In this document: positions 35,139-44,678 of the stretch, in pieces
How the letters are laid out: each line of letters opens with the position of its first letter
How positions within the stretch are numbered: position 1 is the stretch's first letter
DNA from: Candidatus Sulfotelmatobacter sp.
GTDB lineage: Bacteria > Acidobacteriota > Terriglobia > Terriglobales > Acidobacteriaceae
Assembly: GCA_030040965.1 (NCBI GenBank)
Contig: JASHOT010000193.1
Span: forward strand, 1 to 47,430
Direction of reading: 5' to 3'
DNA length: 47,430 bases
Translations under genes and position numbers: made by a program
The notes under the pieces: model-generated
What the model saw: only the letters and a program-made list of their open reading frames with translations
What the model was told of the DNA's origin: nothing
The model's database searches: none

Positions 35139-36739
35139 GCGGTGATGGTGCGAGTGGCAGCGTTCCGCCATTCCCGCCCGGATATCGCGCTTCGGGAGTG
35201 CTCTTGCATGTGACGTCGTTGCCGTCGCCCTACGGCATCGGCGATCTGGGGCCCGCGGCGTTTTCCTGGATCGATCTTCTTCACAGCGCCGGCCAACGCT
35301 GGTGGCAAGTGCTTCCGCTCGGGCCTACGGGCTACGGAAATTCCCCCTATCAGTCGATGTCATCATTCGCGGCCGATCCCGGGCTGATTAGTCCAGATTC
35401 ACTCATCGCAGACGGGCTGCTGGAGATGGGGGATTCCAAGGCTGATTTCGCTCCCGATTTTGTCGACTATGACACCGTGATTCCCTTTAAGGCCCGTCTA
35501 CTCCGAACAGCTTGGGCGAATTTCAAGGCGGGGACACGCAAGGATTTGCGCGCGGCCTATGGCGAATTCCGCTCACAACAGGAGCATTGGCTCGCCGACT
35601 ACGCACTATTCGAGGCGCTGAAAACCAAATTTCGCGGCGAGTGGTATCTCGAATGGCCGAAAGAGTTCGTGGAGCGCCGAAACGACGCTCTGAACGCGGC
35701 ACGAAGAGAATTGGCAGATCAAATCGACCAGGTCAGCTTTGCCCAGTTCCTCCTGTTCCGCCAGACCGATCAACTGAAGGAGTATGCGCATTCAAAGAAC
35801 GTGAAACTGATCGGAGATGTGCCGTTTTTTGTTTCCCCAGATTCCAGCGATGTTTGGGCGGACCCTGAATTTTTTCTTCTCGACGAAAGGCGTCATCCAC
35901 GCTTCGTCGCTGGCGTTCCCCCGGATTATTTCAGCGCCGAGGGTCAGTTATGGGGTAACCCTGTTTACAACTGGGATGCGCTGCGTGCCACCGGCTACCA
36001 GTGGTCGATTGACCGGCTGCGCGCTCTCCTCGCTCATGTGGATGCGATTCGTCTGGATCACTTCCGGGGATTTGCCGCCGCCTGGCACGTTCCAGCGCAA
36101 GCTTCTACCGCTCAGTCAGGTCAATGGGTGCCGGGGCCAGGTTCAGCTTTCTTCGAAGCAGTGAAAAAAGAACTCGGCGGCCTGCCGTTCATTGCCGAAG
36201 ATCTGGGATTCATAACATCTGACGTCTATGCGTTGCGCGATCAATTCCAACTGCCCGGAACCAGGGTTCTTCAGTTCGCGTTTGACGGCCAAACCGATAA
36301 TCCATATCTCCCCAACAACTTTGTCACGAACACGGTCGCCTACACGGGCACACACGACAATGCACCAACTCGGGAATGGTACGAGGAATTGCCCGAGTAT
36401 CAGCGGCAGAACTTCTGGAATTCTCTGAAACGCGCGCCGGGCACGAGTGACGATGCCGCCCCATCGTTAATAAATCTGGCTTGGTCGTCGAGGGCCGCAC
36501 TGGCAATTGCGCCATTGCAGGATCTGCTTAATCTCGGAGCAGACAGCCGCATGAACATCCCGGGCCGCGCCGGCGGAAATTGGCGTTGGCGATGTCCGGG
36601 CAATATGGCGGCCAACCCTTCATTTCGATGGTTGCGCGACCTGACGGAAATTTCCGGGCGCGTGGAACCGGAGACGGTCGATCAGCCAGCAAAGGTAGAG
36701 CGTTCCATTGTCGCTAGCAAGATTGTTTCCCAAGTCTGA
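35135..36739 (+). CDS. malQ: 4-alpha-glucanotransferase (amylomaltase)
   Basis: 534-aa GH77 enzyme recycling short maltodextrins left by phosphorylase and debranching. Motifs: [20 protein letters not shown] at the start, [41 protein letters not shown] carrying the nucleophile Asp, [11 protein letters not shown] carrying the acid/base Glu, and [14 protein letters not shown]. The start is GTG 35135, overlapping the pgm stop by 4 nt, with GGAGGTGG just upstream. The last ~35 residues after the usual NWRWR end are extra and low-complexity. Confidence 0.95.
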   Translation: MSGDGASGSVPPFPPGYRASGVLLHVTSLPSPYGIGDLGPAAFSWIDLLHSAGQRWWQVLPLGPTGYGNSPYQSMSSFAADPGLISPDSLIADGLLEMGDSKADFAPDFVDYDTVIPFKARLLRTAWANFKAGTRKDLRAAYGEFRSQQEHWLADYALFEALKTKFRGEWYLEWPKEFVERRNDALNAARRELADQIDQVSFAQFLLFRQTDQLKEYAHSKNVKLIGDVPFFVSPDSSDVWADPEFFLLDERRHPRFVAGVPPDYFSAEGQLWGNPVYNWDALRATGYQWSIDRLRALLAHVDAIRLDHFRGFAAAWHVPAQASTAQSGQWVPGPGSAFFEAVKKELGGLPFIAEDLGFITSDVYALRDQFQLPGTRVLQFAFDGQTDNPYLPNNFVTNTVAYTGTHDNAPTREWYEELPEYQRQNFWNSLKRAPGTSDDAAPSLINLAWSSRAALAIAPLQDLLNLGADSRMNIPGRAGGNWRWRCPGNMAANPSFRWLRDLTEISGRVEPETVDQPAKVERSIVASKIVSQV

Positions 36740-36742
36740 GCC

Positions 36743-38884
36743 ATGACAGCAAACAAGGTGGCAGAGCTCGCTGTTGACCACGGATCTCAAGAACTAAGCT
36801 CGATCCTCGATCGCTCCAGTGCCATTGAGCAATCTGCGAAGGCCGCAACCTGGGAACAGGTCGAGGGCAGCCCATTGCCACTCGGCGCCACTTGGATTGC
36901 AGAGGAGCAAGCGTTCAATTTCGCAGTCTGTGCCGAACACGCCGAAAGCGTGTCGTTGCTGCTCTACACTCCAACTGAACTGGTGATTCCGGCGTTTGTC
37001 TACCGTTTCGACTTTTTGCGGAACAAGTCCGGCCATATATGGCATTGCCGGATTCCGATCGCCGATATCGGCGAGTGCCTCTACTATTCGTACTCAGTTT
37101 CCGGAGAAGATCCCTCTGGCGTTCATGGCTTTGATCCGCAAAAGGTGCTGCTGGATCCATATGCGAGAGCTGTGTTCTTTCCGCCCCAGTTTGACCGTAC
37201 CTTGGCCATGCGGGAAGGATCGAATGCCGGAAAGGCACCGCTCGGCGTGCTCCCGAGCCCGACAACAGAGTTTGATTGGGGGGAATCGCGTCCACCTCAG
37301 CATGAAGCCGATGCGATCATTTACGAATTGCATGTGCGAGGTTTTACCGAGAATCCAAATTCAGGTGTAGACCCATCCCGGGCAGGCACTTATGCGGGCC
37401 TGACCGACAAGATCCCTTACCTCAAAGATCTCGGTGTGACCGTGGTCGAGTTGATGCCGATATTCCAGCGCGATCCCCAGGAAAACGACTACTGGGGGTA
37501 CATGCCCCTGAACTTTTTTTCCCCGCATGCGCAATACTCGAGCGATCGTGATCATGGACAGCATGTTGAATTCAAGAAGATGGTAAAGGCGTTTCACAAC
37601 GCGGGAATCGGCATTGTGCTCGATGTGGTCTATAACCACACCTGCGAAGGAGATCACCGCGGGCCGATTTACAGCTACAAAGGGTTGGGGAGCGCAAGCT
37701 ATTACATGATGACTACCGACCCGACAAATCCGTATGCGAATTACTCGGGTACCGGTAACACTTTGAATTTTGGCAGGAGTCACGTGCGCAAGATGGTGAT
37801 GGACAGCTTGCGTTATTGGAAGAAAGAGATGCACATTGACGGCTTCCGCTTCGATCTGGCCTCGGTGTTCAGCCGCAACGCCGATGGATCGCTGAACTGG
37901 GGGCACGCTCCGATTTTTGCCGAAATTGCCAGTGACCCGGAGTTGGGCCCGTTACGTCTGATCGCTGAGCCCTGGGACACGGGGGCGTATCAACTCGGAC
38001 GAGGGTTTCCCGGCATCACCTGGCTCCAGTGGAATGGCCGGTTCCGCGACGACGTACGCCGGTTTGTGAAAAGCGACCCGGGGATGGTTCCCGACTTGAT
38101 GCGGCGGATCTACGGAAGCGACGATTTTTTCCCTGACAACCTCGCGGACTCGTATCACGCCTATCAGAGTGTCAACTACATCACTTCGCACGACGGCTTC
38201 ACCCTGTATGACCTTGTCTCCTACAACCAAAAACATAATTGGGCCAACGGTCAAAACAACCAGGACGGGATGAGCGAGAACTACAGCTGGAACTGCGGAT
38301 ATGAAGGCGATCGGGGCGCTCCTGCCGAAGTACTCTCGCTCCGCCGGAGGCAGGTGAAGAACTTCTTCTGCCTGCTGATGCTATCGAATGGAACACCGAT
38401 GTTTCGCGCTGGAGATGAATTCCTCAATACACAATTCGGGAACAACAATCCCTATAACCAGGACAACATAACAGGGTGGCTCGACTGGTCCCAGCTCGAA
38501 TCCAATCGGGATGTTTTTCGCTTCTTCAAGAGGATGATTGACTTCCGCAAGAGCCACCCTTCCCTTTGCCGCAGCCGCTTTTGGCGAGAAGATGTTGCGT
38601 GGTACGGAACTGGGGCAGTGGCGGACTTGTCGCCGGATTCTCACAGCCTAGCGTTCTGCCTCCGCGGCGCTTCTCAAAACGACCAGGATATCTACGTCAT
38701 GATCAATGCCTACTGGGACAAATTGGACTTTCAGATCCAGCAAGGCAGTGCATCAGAGTGGACCAGAATCGTCGATACGGCCCTACCAACCCCAAACGAC
38801 TTCTCGAACTCCACGGAGCCGCTCAAATCGCTAAGTTATCTGGTGGCAGCGAGATCGGTGGTGATTTTCGTTCGTATGAGCTAG
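36743..38884 (+). CDS. glgX: Glycogen debranching enzyme (isoamylase type)
   Basis: 713-aa GH13 enzyme hydrolysing alpha-1,6 branches of phosphorylase-limit dextrin. An N-terminal CBM48-type domain (about 45-170) precedes the barrel, which carries DVVYNHT, GFRFDLAS (nucleophile Asp near 371), IAEPWD (acid/base Glu near 411) and YITSHDGFTLYDLVSYN (transition-state Asp). FRAGDEFLNTQFGNNNPYNQ is typical of GlgX/TreX. The N-terminal ~40 residues are an unusual charged extension. It starts 3 nt after malQ and is last in the operon. Confidence 0.94.
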   Translation: MTANKVAELAVDHGSQELSSILDRSSAIEQSAKAATWEQVEGSPLPLGATWIAEEQAFNFAVCAEHAESVSLLLYTPTELVIPAFVYRFDFLRNKSGHIWHCRIPIADIGECLYYSYSVSGEDPSGVHGFDPQKVLLDPYARAVFFPPQFDRTLAMREGSNAGKAPLGVLPSPTTEFDWGESRPPQHEADAIIYELHVRGFTENPNSGVDPSRAGTYAGLTDKIPYLKDLGVTVVELMPIFQRDPQENDYWGYMPLNFFSPHAQYSSDRDHGQHVEFKKMVKAFHNAGIGIVLDVVYNHTCEGDHRGPIYSYKGLGSASYYMMTTDPTNPYANYSGTGNTLNFGRSHVRKMVMDSLRYWKKEMHIDGFRFDLASVFSRNADGSLNWGHAPIFAEIASDPELGPLRLIAEPWDTGAYQLGRGFPGITWLQWNGRFRDDVRRFVKSDPGMVPDLMRRIYGSDDFFPDNLADSYHAYQSVNYITSHDGFTLYDLVSYNQKHNWANGQNNQDGMSENYSWNCGYEGDRGAPAEVLSLRRRQVKNFFCLLMLSNGTPMFRAGDEFLNTQFGNNNPYNQDNITGWLDWSQLESNRDVFRFFKRMIDFRKSHPSLCRSRFWREDVAWYGTGAVADLSPDSHSLAFCLRGASQNDQDIYVMINAYWDKLDFQIQQGSASEWTRIVDTALPTPNDFSNSTEPLKSLSYLVAARSVVIFVRMS

Positions 38885-38917
38885 CCGGAACAACTTGTCG
38901 TCACCCATCGATGGTCA

Positions 38918-39151
38918 TCACCTATATATCTTCTCTGCCGAGTTCCGAGAGTCATTCGCGGATTGGGTTATCAAACCTGACGCTACCAACGACGAGTACA
39001 CAGCCTGCTCCGCACGGAACCAGTCGACTTCAGGCGAACCACACGGGCGGCCCCTTTCTTCCCAAAACTGGTAAGCCAGTTTTGCCACAAACTCATGCCG
39101 ATCCTCACCGAGGAAATCGGGGATGAGGTCTGGCGGTTGTTTCAGATTCAT
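38918..39151 (-). CDS. DUF2934 small protein
   Basis: 77 aa. The DUF2934 signature is clear: FVAKLAYQFWEERGRP followed by GSPEVDWFRAEQ. Such short proteins are common in Acidobacteria and some Proteobacteria and have no assigned function. ATG 39151 has only a weak GAGA upstream. It converges with glgX, 33 nt away. A short perfect hairpin (39063-39082) lies within it but is explained by coding. Confidence 0.8.
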   Translation of the reverse strand: MNLKQPPDLIPDFLGEDRHEFVAKLAYQFWEERGRPCGSPEVDWFRAEQAVYSSLVASGLITQSANDSRNSAEKIYR

Positions 39152-39423
39152 AAAATTGTTCTCGTTATCTGGTCTTTCATCATTCTCAGGTTCTTACTGC
39201 CGGACCTGCGCACATCCCAAATGGAGCTTGGCGGCGGAGTCCCACCATTCGACACCTTTAGGGATACGACGCCAGTTCCTATTTCGAGCGACCACTGTTG
39301 TGAGTTCCAAAAGGGCCAGAAGGGTTCACGGTGCGCCCTAAGAATGTTCGTTTTTCGACCGCGTGAGTTTTCGGCCGCAAGAGCAGCATGCGACGTATTT
39401 TGATTGAGATCATCTAAGTCTAT
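39152..39423. other. Intergenic region, no gene assigned
   Basis: 272 nt between the divergent DUF2934 and phosphatase genes. A minus-strand ORF of about 36 codons (39195-39310, TVVARNRNWRRIPKGVEW within it) has a protein-like composition but no start with a ribosome site and no family I recognise. No operator of the 30-bp family is present. Confidence 0.4.
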
Positions 39424-40065
39424 GTGGCGAGAATTAGCGTTCGAGCTTTACTTTGTTGTCTTGTTTTAGTTTTCCTGGTTGCTGCGTGGGGGCAGCCCGC
39501 CTGGTCCCAAACACCCGGGCCGGATCTCCCGAATTTTGGCCAGGTCACAGAGAGACTTTTCCGCGGTGGCCAGCCCAGTCCAGGTGGCTTCGCCACGCTG
39601 CGGTCGATGGGTGTAGGACTTGTCATCAACTTCCGCCAGAATCGATCGGAAACAGCGCTCGAAAAGGATCAGGCTGAAGCCCTCGGCATGGAGTACATCT
39701 CAATTCCTTGGAGTGCGCATGACGCACCTTCAAACGCCAAGGTGGCGGAATTTCTTGAAGCCATTCGGGCCCATCCAACGACGAAGGTTTTTGTTCACTG
39801 TAAGCTGGGCGCGGATCGCACGGGAGTCATGGTTGCGGCTTACCGGATTGCGGTCCAACAGGAGAAAGTAGCTGACGCCATCTCTGAAATGAAGCGATTC
39901 CATTTCCACAGCTTTTGGCATCCGCAGCTCGCTCGCTACGTGAGGTCCCTCCCGTATTTATTGCAGAACGAAAAAGCTTTTGAGAACCTTGCTGCACTGG
40001 AGAACCGGCCGCATCCTACTCCCTTACAAGAATCATCAGCGCAAATAAGAACGGAAGATAAATGA
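39424..40065 (+). CDS. Secreted dual-specificity/tyrosine phosphatase-like protein
   Basis: 213 aa with a signal peptide (ALLCCLVLVFLVAAWGQPAW, residues about 8-27). The phosphatase P-loop is HCKLGADRTGV (C-x5-R) near residue 126, preceded by the fold-opening VTERLFRGGQPS and VGLVINFR. Cys and Arg are intact, so it should be active; the substrate is unknown and the location is probably periplasmic. The start is GTG 39424 with a poor ribosome site. Its last 50 nt overlap the end of ctaB on the opposite strand. Confidence 0.83.
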   Translation: MARISVRALLCCLVLVFLVAAWGQPAWSQTPGPDLPNFGQVTERLFRGGQPSPGGFATLRSMGVGLVINFRQNRSETALEKDQAEALGMEYISIPWSAHDAPSNAKVAEFLEAIRAHPTTKVFVHCKLGADRTGVMVAAYRIAVQQEKVADAISEMKRFHFHSFWHPQLARYVRSLPYLLQNEKAFENLAALENRPHPTPLQESSAQIRTEDK

Positions 40066-40990
40066 TCGAGGCGCGAAGAAGCTGCCGCGCCGAAGAATTC
40101 GTCTTTCGAAGGACAAACTGCGCTCCGGCGTACAAGAAACCAGCATACAGGAGCGCAGCCCCAATGCAGTAAGTAGTACTCGCTTCGCTTCTCCAAGCTG
40201 GCAAACAAATGATGAGCCCGAGGAGCAAGAGCGGCAACAGAGTTTGCCAAGCCACAACGCGGCCCCTTGCCGCCTCGTCACGCGGCAGCACCAGAAAGCC
40301 GGCGCGATCATAATCCTCGCGATAGATCCACGCGATCGACATAAAGTGCGGGAACTGCCAAAGAAAAAGCACGCTGTAAAGTATCCCCGCCTCGAGGCTA
40401 AGCCCGCCAGATGCAGCGGCCCATCCAATCAGCGGCGGCATCGCGCCCGGAATCGCTCCGACCAAAGTACATAATGGCGACTTTCTTTTCAGTGGTGTGT
40501 AGAGGAACAAATAAGACAACAATGTGCTCAGCGCGAGCGTGCTCGCAAGCAAGTTGACCGCAGCGGCAAGATAAACGATTCCGAGAACCGATAGGGCAAT
40601 GCCGAACCACAAAACCGCAGAAGGCTTGAGCCGGCCGGCGGCCAATGGACGCCGGGAAGTCCGGCGCATTTGCGCGTCGAAGTGTCGCTCGATGTACTGA
40701 TTCAGAGCTCCCGTCCCGCTGGCCACCAGTAATGTCCCCAGCACTGCGTTGATCGATCGCAACAATGGAAAATCGTGCCACGCCGAAGCGCCGCCCAAAT
40801 AAAAGCCCACAAAGGTCGTCGCCACGATCAGAAAATTGACTTCCGGCTTGGTAAGTGCCAAATAGTCAAGCCAGACCTTTGAATGCCAGAAGCCACTGCG
40901 CTCTGCGACTCGCAGACCGAATACCGTGAGTATGGGTTCACTGGCCAAGGCTGATCGAAGCCTCCAAGCTCTGTGAAACGCTGGGGGCAA
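40016..40990 (-). CDS. ctaB: Protoheme IX farnesyltransferase (heme O synthase)
   Basis: UbiA-family membrane enzyme adding the farnesyl tail to heme B for the oxidase encoded upstream. Motifs: LALTKPEVNFLIVATTFVGF, LVASGTGALNQYIERHFDAQ with RTSRRPL after it (first Asp-rich loop), YTPLKRKSPL and FLWQFPHFMSIAWIYREDYD (second loop). About nine hydrophobic helices. The annotated start is TTG 40990, which overlaps ctaG by 53 nt; a TTG near 40948 is an alternative. Its 3' end overlaps the phosphatase gene tail-to-tail. Confidence 0.92.
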   Translation of the reverse strand: MPPAFHRAWRLRSALASEPILTVFGLRVAERSGFWHSKVWLDYLALTKPEVNFLIVATTFVGFYLGGASAWHDFPLLRSINAVLGTLLVASGTGALNQYIERHFDAQMRRTSRRPLAAGRLKPSAVLWFGIALSVLGIVYLAAAVNLLASTLALSTLLSYLFLYTPLKRKSPLCTLVGAIPGAMPPLIGWAAASGGLSLEAGILYSVLFLWQFPHFMSIAWIYREDYDRAGFLVLPRDEAARGRVVAWQTLLPLLLLGLIICLPAWRSEASTTYCIGAALLYAGFLYAGAQFVLRKTNSSARQLLRASIIYLPFLFALMILVRE

Positions 40991-41834
40991 TTCTTGCCTC
41001 CACCACCAATTTTGATTGCGCGAATTCGAACTGAGAGAAACTTTTGGGCGACAGCAGACGCGCGGTTAAGATCGCTCCGGCCACAAGGTAAACGATTGTC
41101 ACGCACGTCCACATCAAGGCAGCCGCGCATTGCTGATCGACCAGAGCTGTAAACCCCAACAGGTGGGACGAGGAAAAGTAGATCGGGTAAACCACGCGAT
41201 CGGAAAAAACCAGAAATCCCGACAGGATGTCGCACGGTAACGTGGCAAAAAACAGGTACAAGATCATCGATTCGCCGGCGGAGGATTGGACAACCGGCCA
41301 CCAGAAAAGAAGACCGGTCGCAAGAAACGACAGGTGTTCGACCAAATGCCATGAAGCCGATTGCATTCCGAGCGCGAAGAGTTTCGGAATATGCCATCCA
41401 ACCAGGGCAGCACAGGCGGCGAGCCAGGCTAATTTAGGTCTTCGTGCGACTCTCGCAAAGCCATTCCCTACCTTTGACTGCCACAATCTACGAAGCGGAC
41501 TTTCTGTAAATCGTCGCGGCAAACCATGCGATACCGGATCCGCGGGTGCACCGAGCCAGATCAGCGGAGGAGCGATCGTCATCAGCAGCAGATGTTGCAG
41601 CATGTGGACGGTCAGCAACTCGTGGTCCAGGTGGGCGATTGGCGAGGCCATGGCGAACCAGATGAAAAACAGTCCCACCAGAAAACTGCAGGCGCGCCAC
41701 CTTGACGTGACCTTCAAAATATTCGAACGAAGAGACAGCCATCCCCGCAGGTAAATCAGCGCCGTGGAAACAAGAGTCAGCGTAAGAAACATAGATTGGG
41801 ATGTACCCAACGCGGCGTGATGCAGGTGTGACAT
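40938..41834 (-). CDS. ctaG: Cytochrome c oxidase assembly protein, caa3 CtaG family
   Basis: 298 aa with about seven transmembrane helices. Family pattern: MASPIAHLDHELLTVHMLQH (several His, probable copper-delivery face), APPLIWLGAP, LVGWHIPKLF, then HLVEHLSFLATGLLFWWPV. This group helps copper insertion into subunit I or II. It starts 12 nt after the cytochrome b/c gene and overlaps ctaB, so all belong to one respiratory operon. Confidence 0.9.
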   Translation of the reverse strand: MSHLHHAALGTSQSMFLTLTLVSTALIYLRGWLSLRSNILKVTSRWRACSFLVGLFFIWFAMASPIAHLDHELLTVHMLQHLLLMTIAPPLIWLGAPADPVSHGLPRRFTESPLRRLWQSKVGNGFARVARRPKLAWLAACAALVGWHIPKLFALGMQSASWHLVEHLSFLATGLLFWWPVVQSSAGESMILYLFFATLPCDILSGFLVFSDRVVYPIYFSSSHLLGFTALVDQQCAAALMWTCVTIVYLVAGAILTARLLSPKSFSQFEFAQSKLVVEARIAPSVSQSLEASISLGQ

Positions 41835-41845
41835 GGCTCTTACTC

Positions 41846-43345
41846 CTACGGTTTCACACCAGTTTGGCTTTCCTCACTGAGTACGACGTCGCGCGAAGCA
41901 TCCCGCGCAGGCGCCTGCCCCTTGGGGTGCAGGGTTTCAAGAAACGCTACCAGTGCTGTTGTCTCTGCTGGACTCAAGTTTTTCCCATACGCTGGCATAT
42001 TGCCTCCGCCTTGAATGACCTGGCGAATGAGTTGGTCTTCGGTGAGCCGCACCGCAACGGTATCGAGAGCGGGTCCTCTTTGTCCGCCACTGTTTCCGAG
42101 CGAGTGGCAATTCCGGCATTGCTTGACCTGAAAAACCAGCGCACCTTGGCGCTCAAGTGCAGTTGCGTGATTTATATATTGGTCGGGCACGGGATCGCCA
42201 CTCCATGCATTCATATGCGGACTCCAGGGCGTGAACCCACCAAGATACGTAAAGGTCCCGAGTGTGATCGCGATCAGCGACACAGTCAAAACCGCGATCG
42301 GACGCCGCTTCCAGCTCTTTTCTCCTTCGCCAGACAGAAATGGAAGCAGCAGCAACCCGCCAATCACCAGAACCGGGCCGATCAGAAGCACGGGTGTCTC
42401 GAGCGAAGGCGGAAGCAGAGAGAGCAGCGCATAGAGCCACAAGAAAAAGTAATCTGGCTTTGGAACCGTTTGGATGATCGTAGGATCAGGCTGGCCGGTC
42501 GGCCCAAATGGACCGAAGTACAGGGCGCAGGCGGCGACCGCCAGGATGACGAATGCGGCGAAAAACATGTCCTTCCAGACGGCGTAAGGAACGAACGGCG
42601 CGCCAGCTTGCTTTGTAAGCGCGTGATATTCGGCCTCGTAGGTTGCCCGTCGCACAATGCGTCCTGGCACTGGCCAGTCGTTGATGCCCAGCTTCAGCAC
42701 CATTAACAAATGGAGGCACACGAAGCCGATCAGCAATCCCGGAATTACGAAGACATGCAGCGCAAAGAATCGGGACAAAGTCGCGCCGGCGATGATCGGC
42801 CCGCCTAGCATCAACTTCACGATTGCCGGACCCAAGATGGGAACGCGGCTCGAGATGGATGCACCGATTCCCAACCCCCAATAAGCGTCCTGATCAAAGC
42901 GCAACACCTGGCCACTGAAGGCCATGCCCAGGGTCATCAGCAACAGAAAGACCCCAATGATCCAGGTGAATTCGCGCGGAAACTTAAATGCGCCAAAAAG
43001 AAATACCTGGACCATGTGGATGAGGACGATCGCAATCATGAAGTTCGAACCCCACCCATGCATCGCGCGGATGAACCAGCCGAGCGTAACAGTGTGATTC
43101 AGTGCCTCGAGGCTGCTCCAGGCCTCCGCACCCGAGGGAACATAAACCAGCGCGAGCAAAATTCCGGTTACGACTTGAAGCACGAACACGGTCAGCGCTG
43201 CCGTGCCGAACACGTACCACCAGCTCGCCGCATTTCGCGGTACGCGATGTTCGGCCATTTCGCGGACTGGTGCGGCAATCTGTAACCGATGATCGAACCA
43301 GGCCCCGATCTTTCGAAGCTGGGCTCTTCCATTCATGAAGCGCAT
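41846..43345 (-). CDS. Cytochrome b (b6-like) with fused C-terminal cytochrome c
   Basis: 499 aa. Heme b ligands are two His pairs: MHGWGSNFMIAIVLIH in helix B (13 residues between) and LHVFVIPGLLIGFVCLH in helix D (14 between). The 14-residue spacing is the cytochrome b6 pattern. A subunit IV-like part with PKPDYFFLWLYALLSLLPPS follows (near residue 295). A cytochrome c domain lies at about 400-480: CRNCHSLG, then GNMPAYG giving the axial Met. It is the quinol-oxidising core of a bc complex with a tethered c heme. It overlaps the Rieske gene by 13 nt. Confidence 0.9.
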   Translation of the reverse strand: MRFMNGRAQLRKIGAWFDHRLQIAAPVREMAEHRVPRNAASWWYVFGTAALTVFVLQVVTGILLALVYVPSGAEAWSSLEALNHTVTLGWFIRAMHGWGSNFMIAIVLIHMVQVFLFGAFKFPREFTWIIGVFLLLMTLGMAFSGQVLRFDQDAYWGLGIGASISSRVPILGPAIVKLMLGGPIIAGATLSRFFALHVFVIPGLLIGFVCLHLLMVLKLGINDWPVPGRIVRRATYEAEYHALTKQAGAPFVPYAVWKDMFFAAFVILAVAACALYFGPFGPTGQPDPTIIQTVPKPDYFFLWLYALLSLLPPSLETPVLLIGPVLVIGGLLLLPFLSGEGEKSWKRRPIAVLTVSLIAITLGTFTYLGGFTPWSPHMNAWSGDPVPDQYINHATALERQGALVFQVKQCRNCHSLGNSGGQRGPALDTVAVRLTEDQLIRQVIQGGGNMPAYGKNLSPAETTALVAFLETLHPKGQAPARDASRDVVLSEESQTGVKP

Positions 43346-43941
43346 GGCGGTTTTTCTCCGGTGAACTCGGCGATTGCTGCTCCCGGCGTGGGCAGTTCGC
43401 CAGCCTGGATGGCGATGAGGCCGTTCTCAACTTTGTATGAATATTCAAACAGGCCGCGCTCCGGGGGACCGGAAGCGCGCGAACCATCGCGGTAGTAGGC
43501 TCCGCCATGACACGGACACATGAACAGACCCGATTGCGGAAACCAGCGAACCGGGCAGCCCAGGTGCGCGCAATTGACGGCAAAGACCTGGAATTGTTCT
43601 CCCGCAATGCGCCGTACCCAGCAAGCGGTATCCGCTGTCTTGCCATCGGTCGGCATGACGTAAGGATTTTGAAACGTAGCCAGCCGCGTTTCGCCCTCTG
43701 GAAATTCGCTGACCTTCCCCAGCGCAACCCAGGAGAGATATCCGTTGGCGCGGCCGCGAGTGATTGAGGAAAAGAGAAATCCCACGATCGGTACAGCCAC
43801 CACGGCCGCGGCAAGAGCATTGAACAGAATTCCCAGCTTCATGAGGAACCCTCGCCGGGAAATCGTTGCATCGGTCGTTCGATCGGTTGGTGCATCGGCC
43901 GCTGCCTCGATCAGAGGGGCAACTTTAGATTCGGTGGCCAT
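43333..43941 (-). CDS. Rieske 2Fe-2S subunit of bc complex
   Basis: 202 aa. An N-terminal membrane anchor (about 29-55, RRGFLMKLGILFNALAAAVV) has a twin-Arg-like SRRGFL in front. The cluster-binding loops are CAHLGC and CPCHGG, with the usual 2 Cys + 2 His ligands near residues 120-145. It passes electrons from quinol to cytochrome c. It lies between the di-heme cytochrome c and the cytochrome b genes. Confidence 0.93.
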   Translation of the reverse strand: MATESKVAPLIEAAADAPTDRTTDATISRRGFLMKLGILFNALAAAVVAVPIVGFLFSSITRGRANGYLSWVALGKVSEFPEGETRLATFQNPYVMPTDGKTADTACWVRRIAGEQFQVFAVNCAHLGCPVRWFPQSGLFMCPCHGGAYYRDGSRASGPPERGLFEYSYKVENGLIAIQAGELPTPGAAIAEFTGEKPPCAS

Positions 43942-43952
43942 GGTTCGAACTC

Positions 43953-44678
43953 CTACTGTTGGGCGTTATTCGCGACAGAATACGGCTGGCCGGGATTCGG
44001 CACCCGGTGTGACGCGAGCCATGCAACTACATCGGTAATTTCCTGGTCCGACATGGGTTTTCCGGGCACGTTTCCGCGCCAGTCGGGCGCCCCCAACTCC
44101 GGTCGGCCAAAGATGACAATCGTCCGCAACTCCTGATCGCTCACCAGTGCCAAAAATGAATCGTTCGTGATGGCGCTGCCTTTGGGCCCACCCTGACCGC
44201 CCGGGCCGTGGCAGGATGCACAATACCGGCCGTAGACCAGTTCCCCATGCGCTGCGGTGCCTGGATTTCTTGCCGTATAAGAAGGCCGATCAGCACCATC
44301 GAGAATTCCTTTTTGCGCCCATCGCGAAAAGATTCCGCGCGAGATCATCTCAATCTGCTCATCGGTCAGCATTCCTCCCGCATTCTGAGCAAAAGCTGGC
44401 ATCGAAGTTCCATGGGCGCCATTGGCGGTGATTTTGCGCAAGGAGGGTTCATCAATGATCGCGAGATAAATGGGACTTGCAAGCGCGATGGCTGCGCCTC
44501 CGCGTCCTTGTGCCCCATGACAGCCGGCGCAGTTCTGGGCATAGAGAATGCCGAATTCCAGAATCCGGCTGGGCGCCACAGGTTCCGAATTTTTCTGAGG
44601 CTGCCCATGCGGGGAGCTGCAAGCCGCGAGCAGTAGGCTCAGCAGGACGGCTGCGCATTGCGAGCAAGATCGGTTCAC
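43953..44678 (-). CDS. Di-heme cytochrome c lipoprotein
   Basis: 241 aa from GTG 44678, which overlaps the preceding stop in GTGA and has AAGGAGG about 12 nt upstream. A longer ORF to 44834 only re-reads the upstream gene. The lipobox is LLAAC near residue 18. Two class I cytochrome c domains follow, with CAGCH (near 51) and CASCH (near 151) and axial-Met candidates TSMPAF and GKPMSD. It is the likely electron carrier between the bc complex and oxidase in this operon. Confidence 0.9.
   Translation of the reverse strand: MNRSCSQCAAVLLSLLLAACSSPHGQPQKNSEPVAPSRILEFGILYAQNCAGCHGAQGRGGAAIALASPIYLAIIDEPSLRKITANGAHGTSMPAFAQNAGGMLTDEQIEMISRGIFSRWAQKGILDGADRPSYTARNPGTAAHGELVYGRYCASCHGPGGQGGPKGSAITNDSFLALVSDQELRTIVIFGRPELGAPDWRGNVPGKPMSDQEITDVVAWLASHRVPNPGQPYSVANNAQQ

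Noticed and set aside
39063-39082. Hairpin AAAACTGG-TAAG-CCAGTTTT as a terminator
   Set aside because: It is inside the DUF2934 coding sequence and encodes conserved residues (KLAYQFW), so it is most simply explained by coding.
39195-39310. Minus-strand ORF of about 36 codons (within it ARNRNWRRIPKGVEWW)
   Set aside because: Protein-like composition but no credible start, ribosome site or recognised family; could be a relic, not enough to call.
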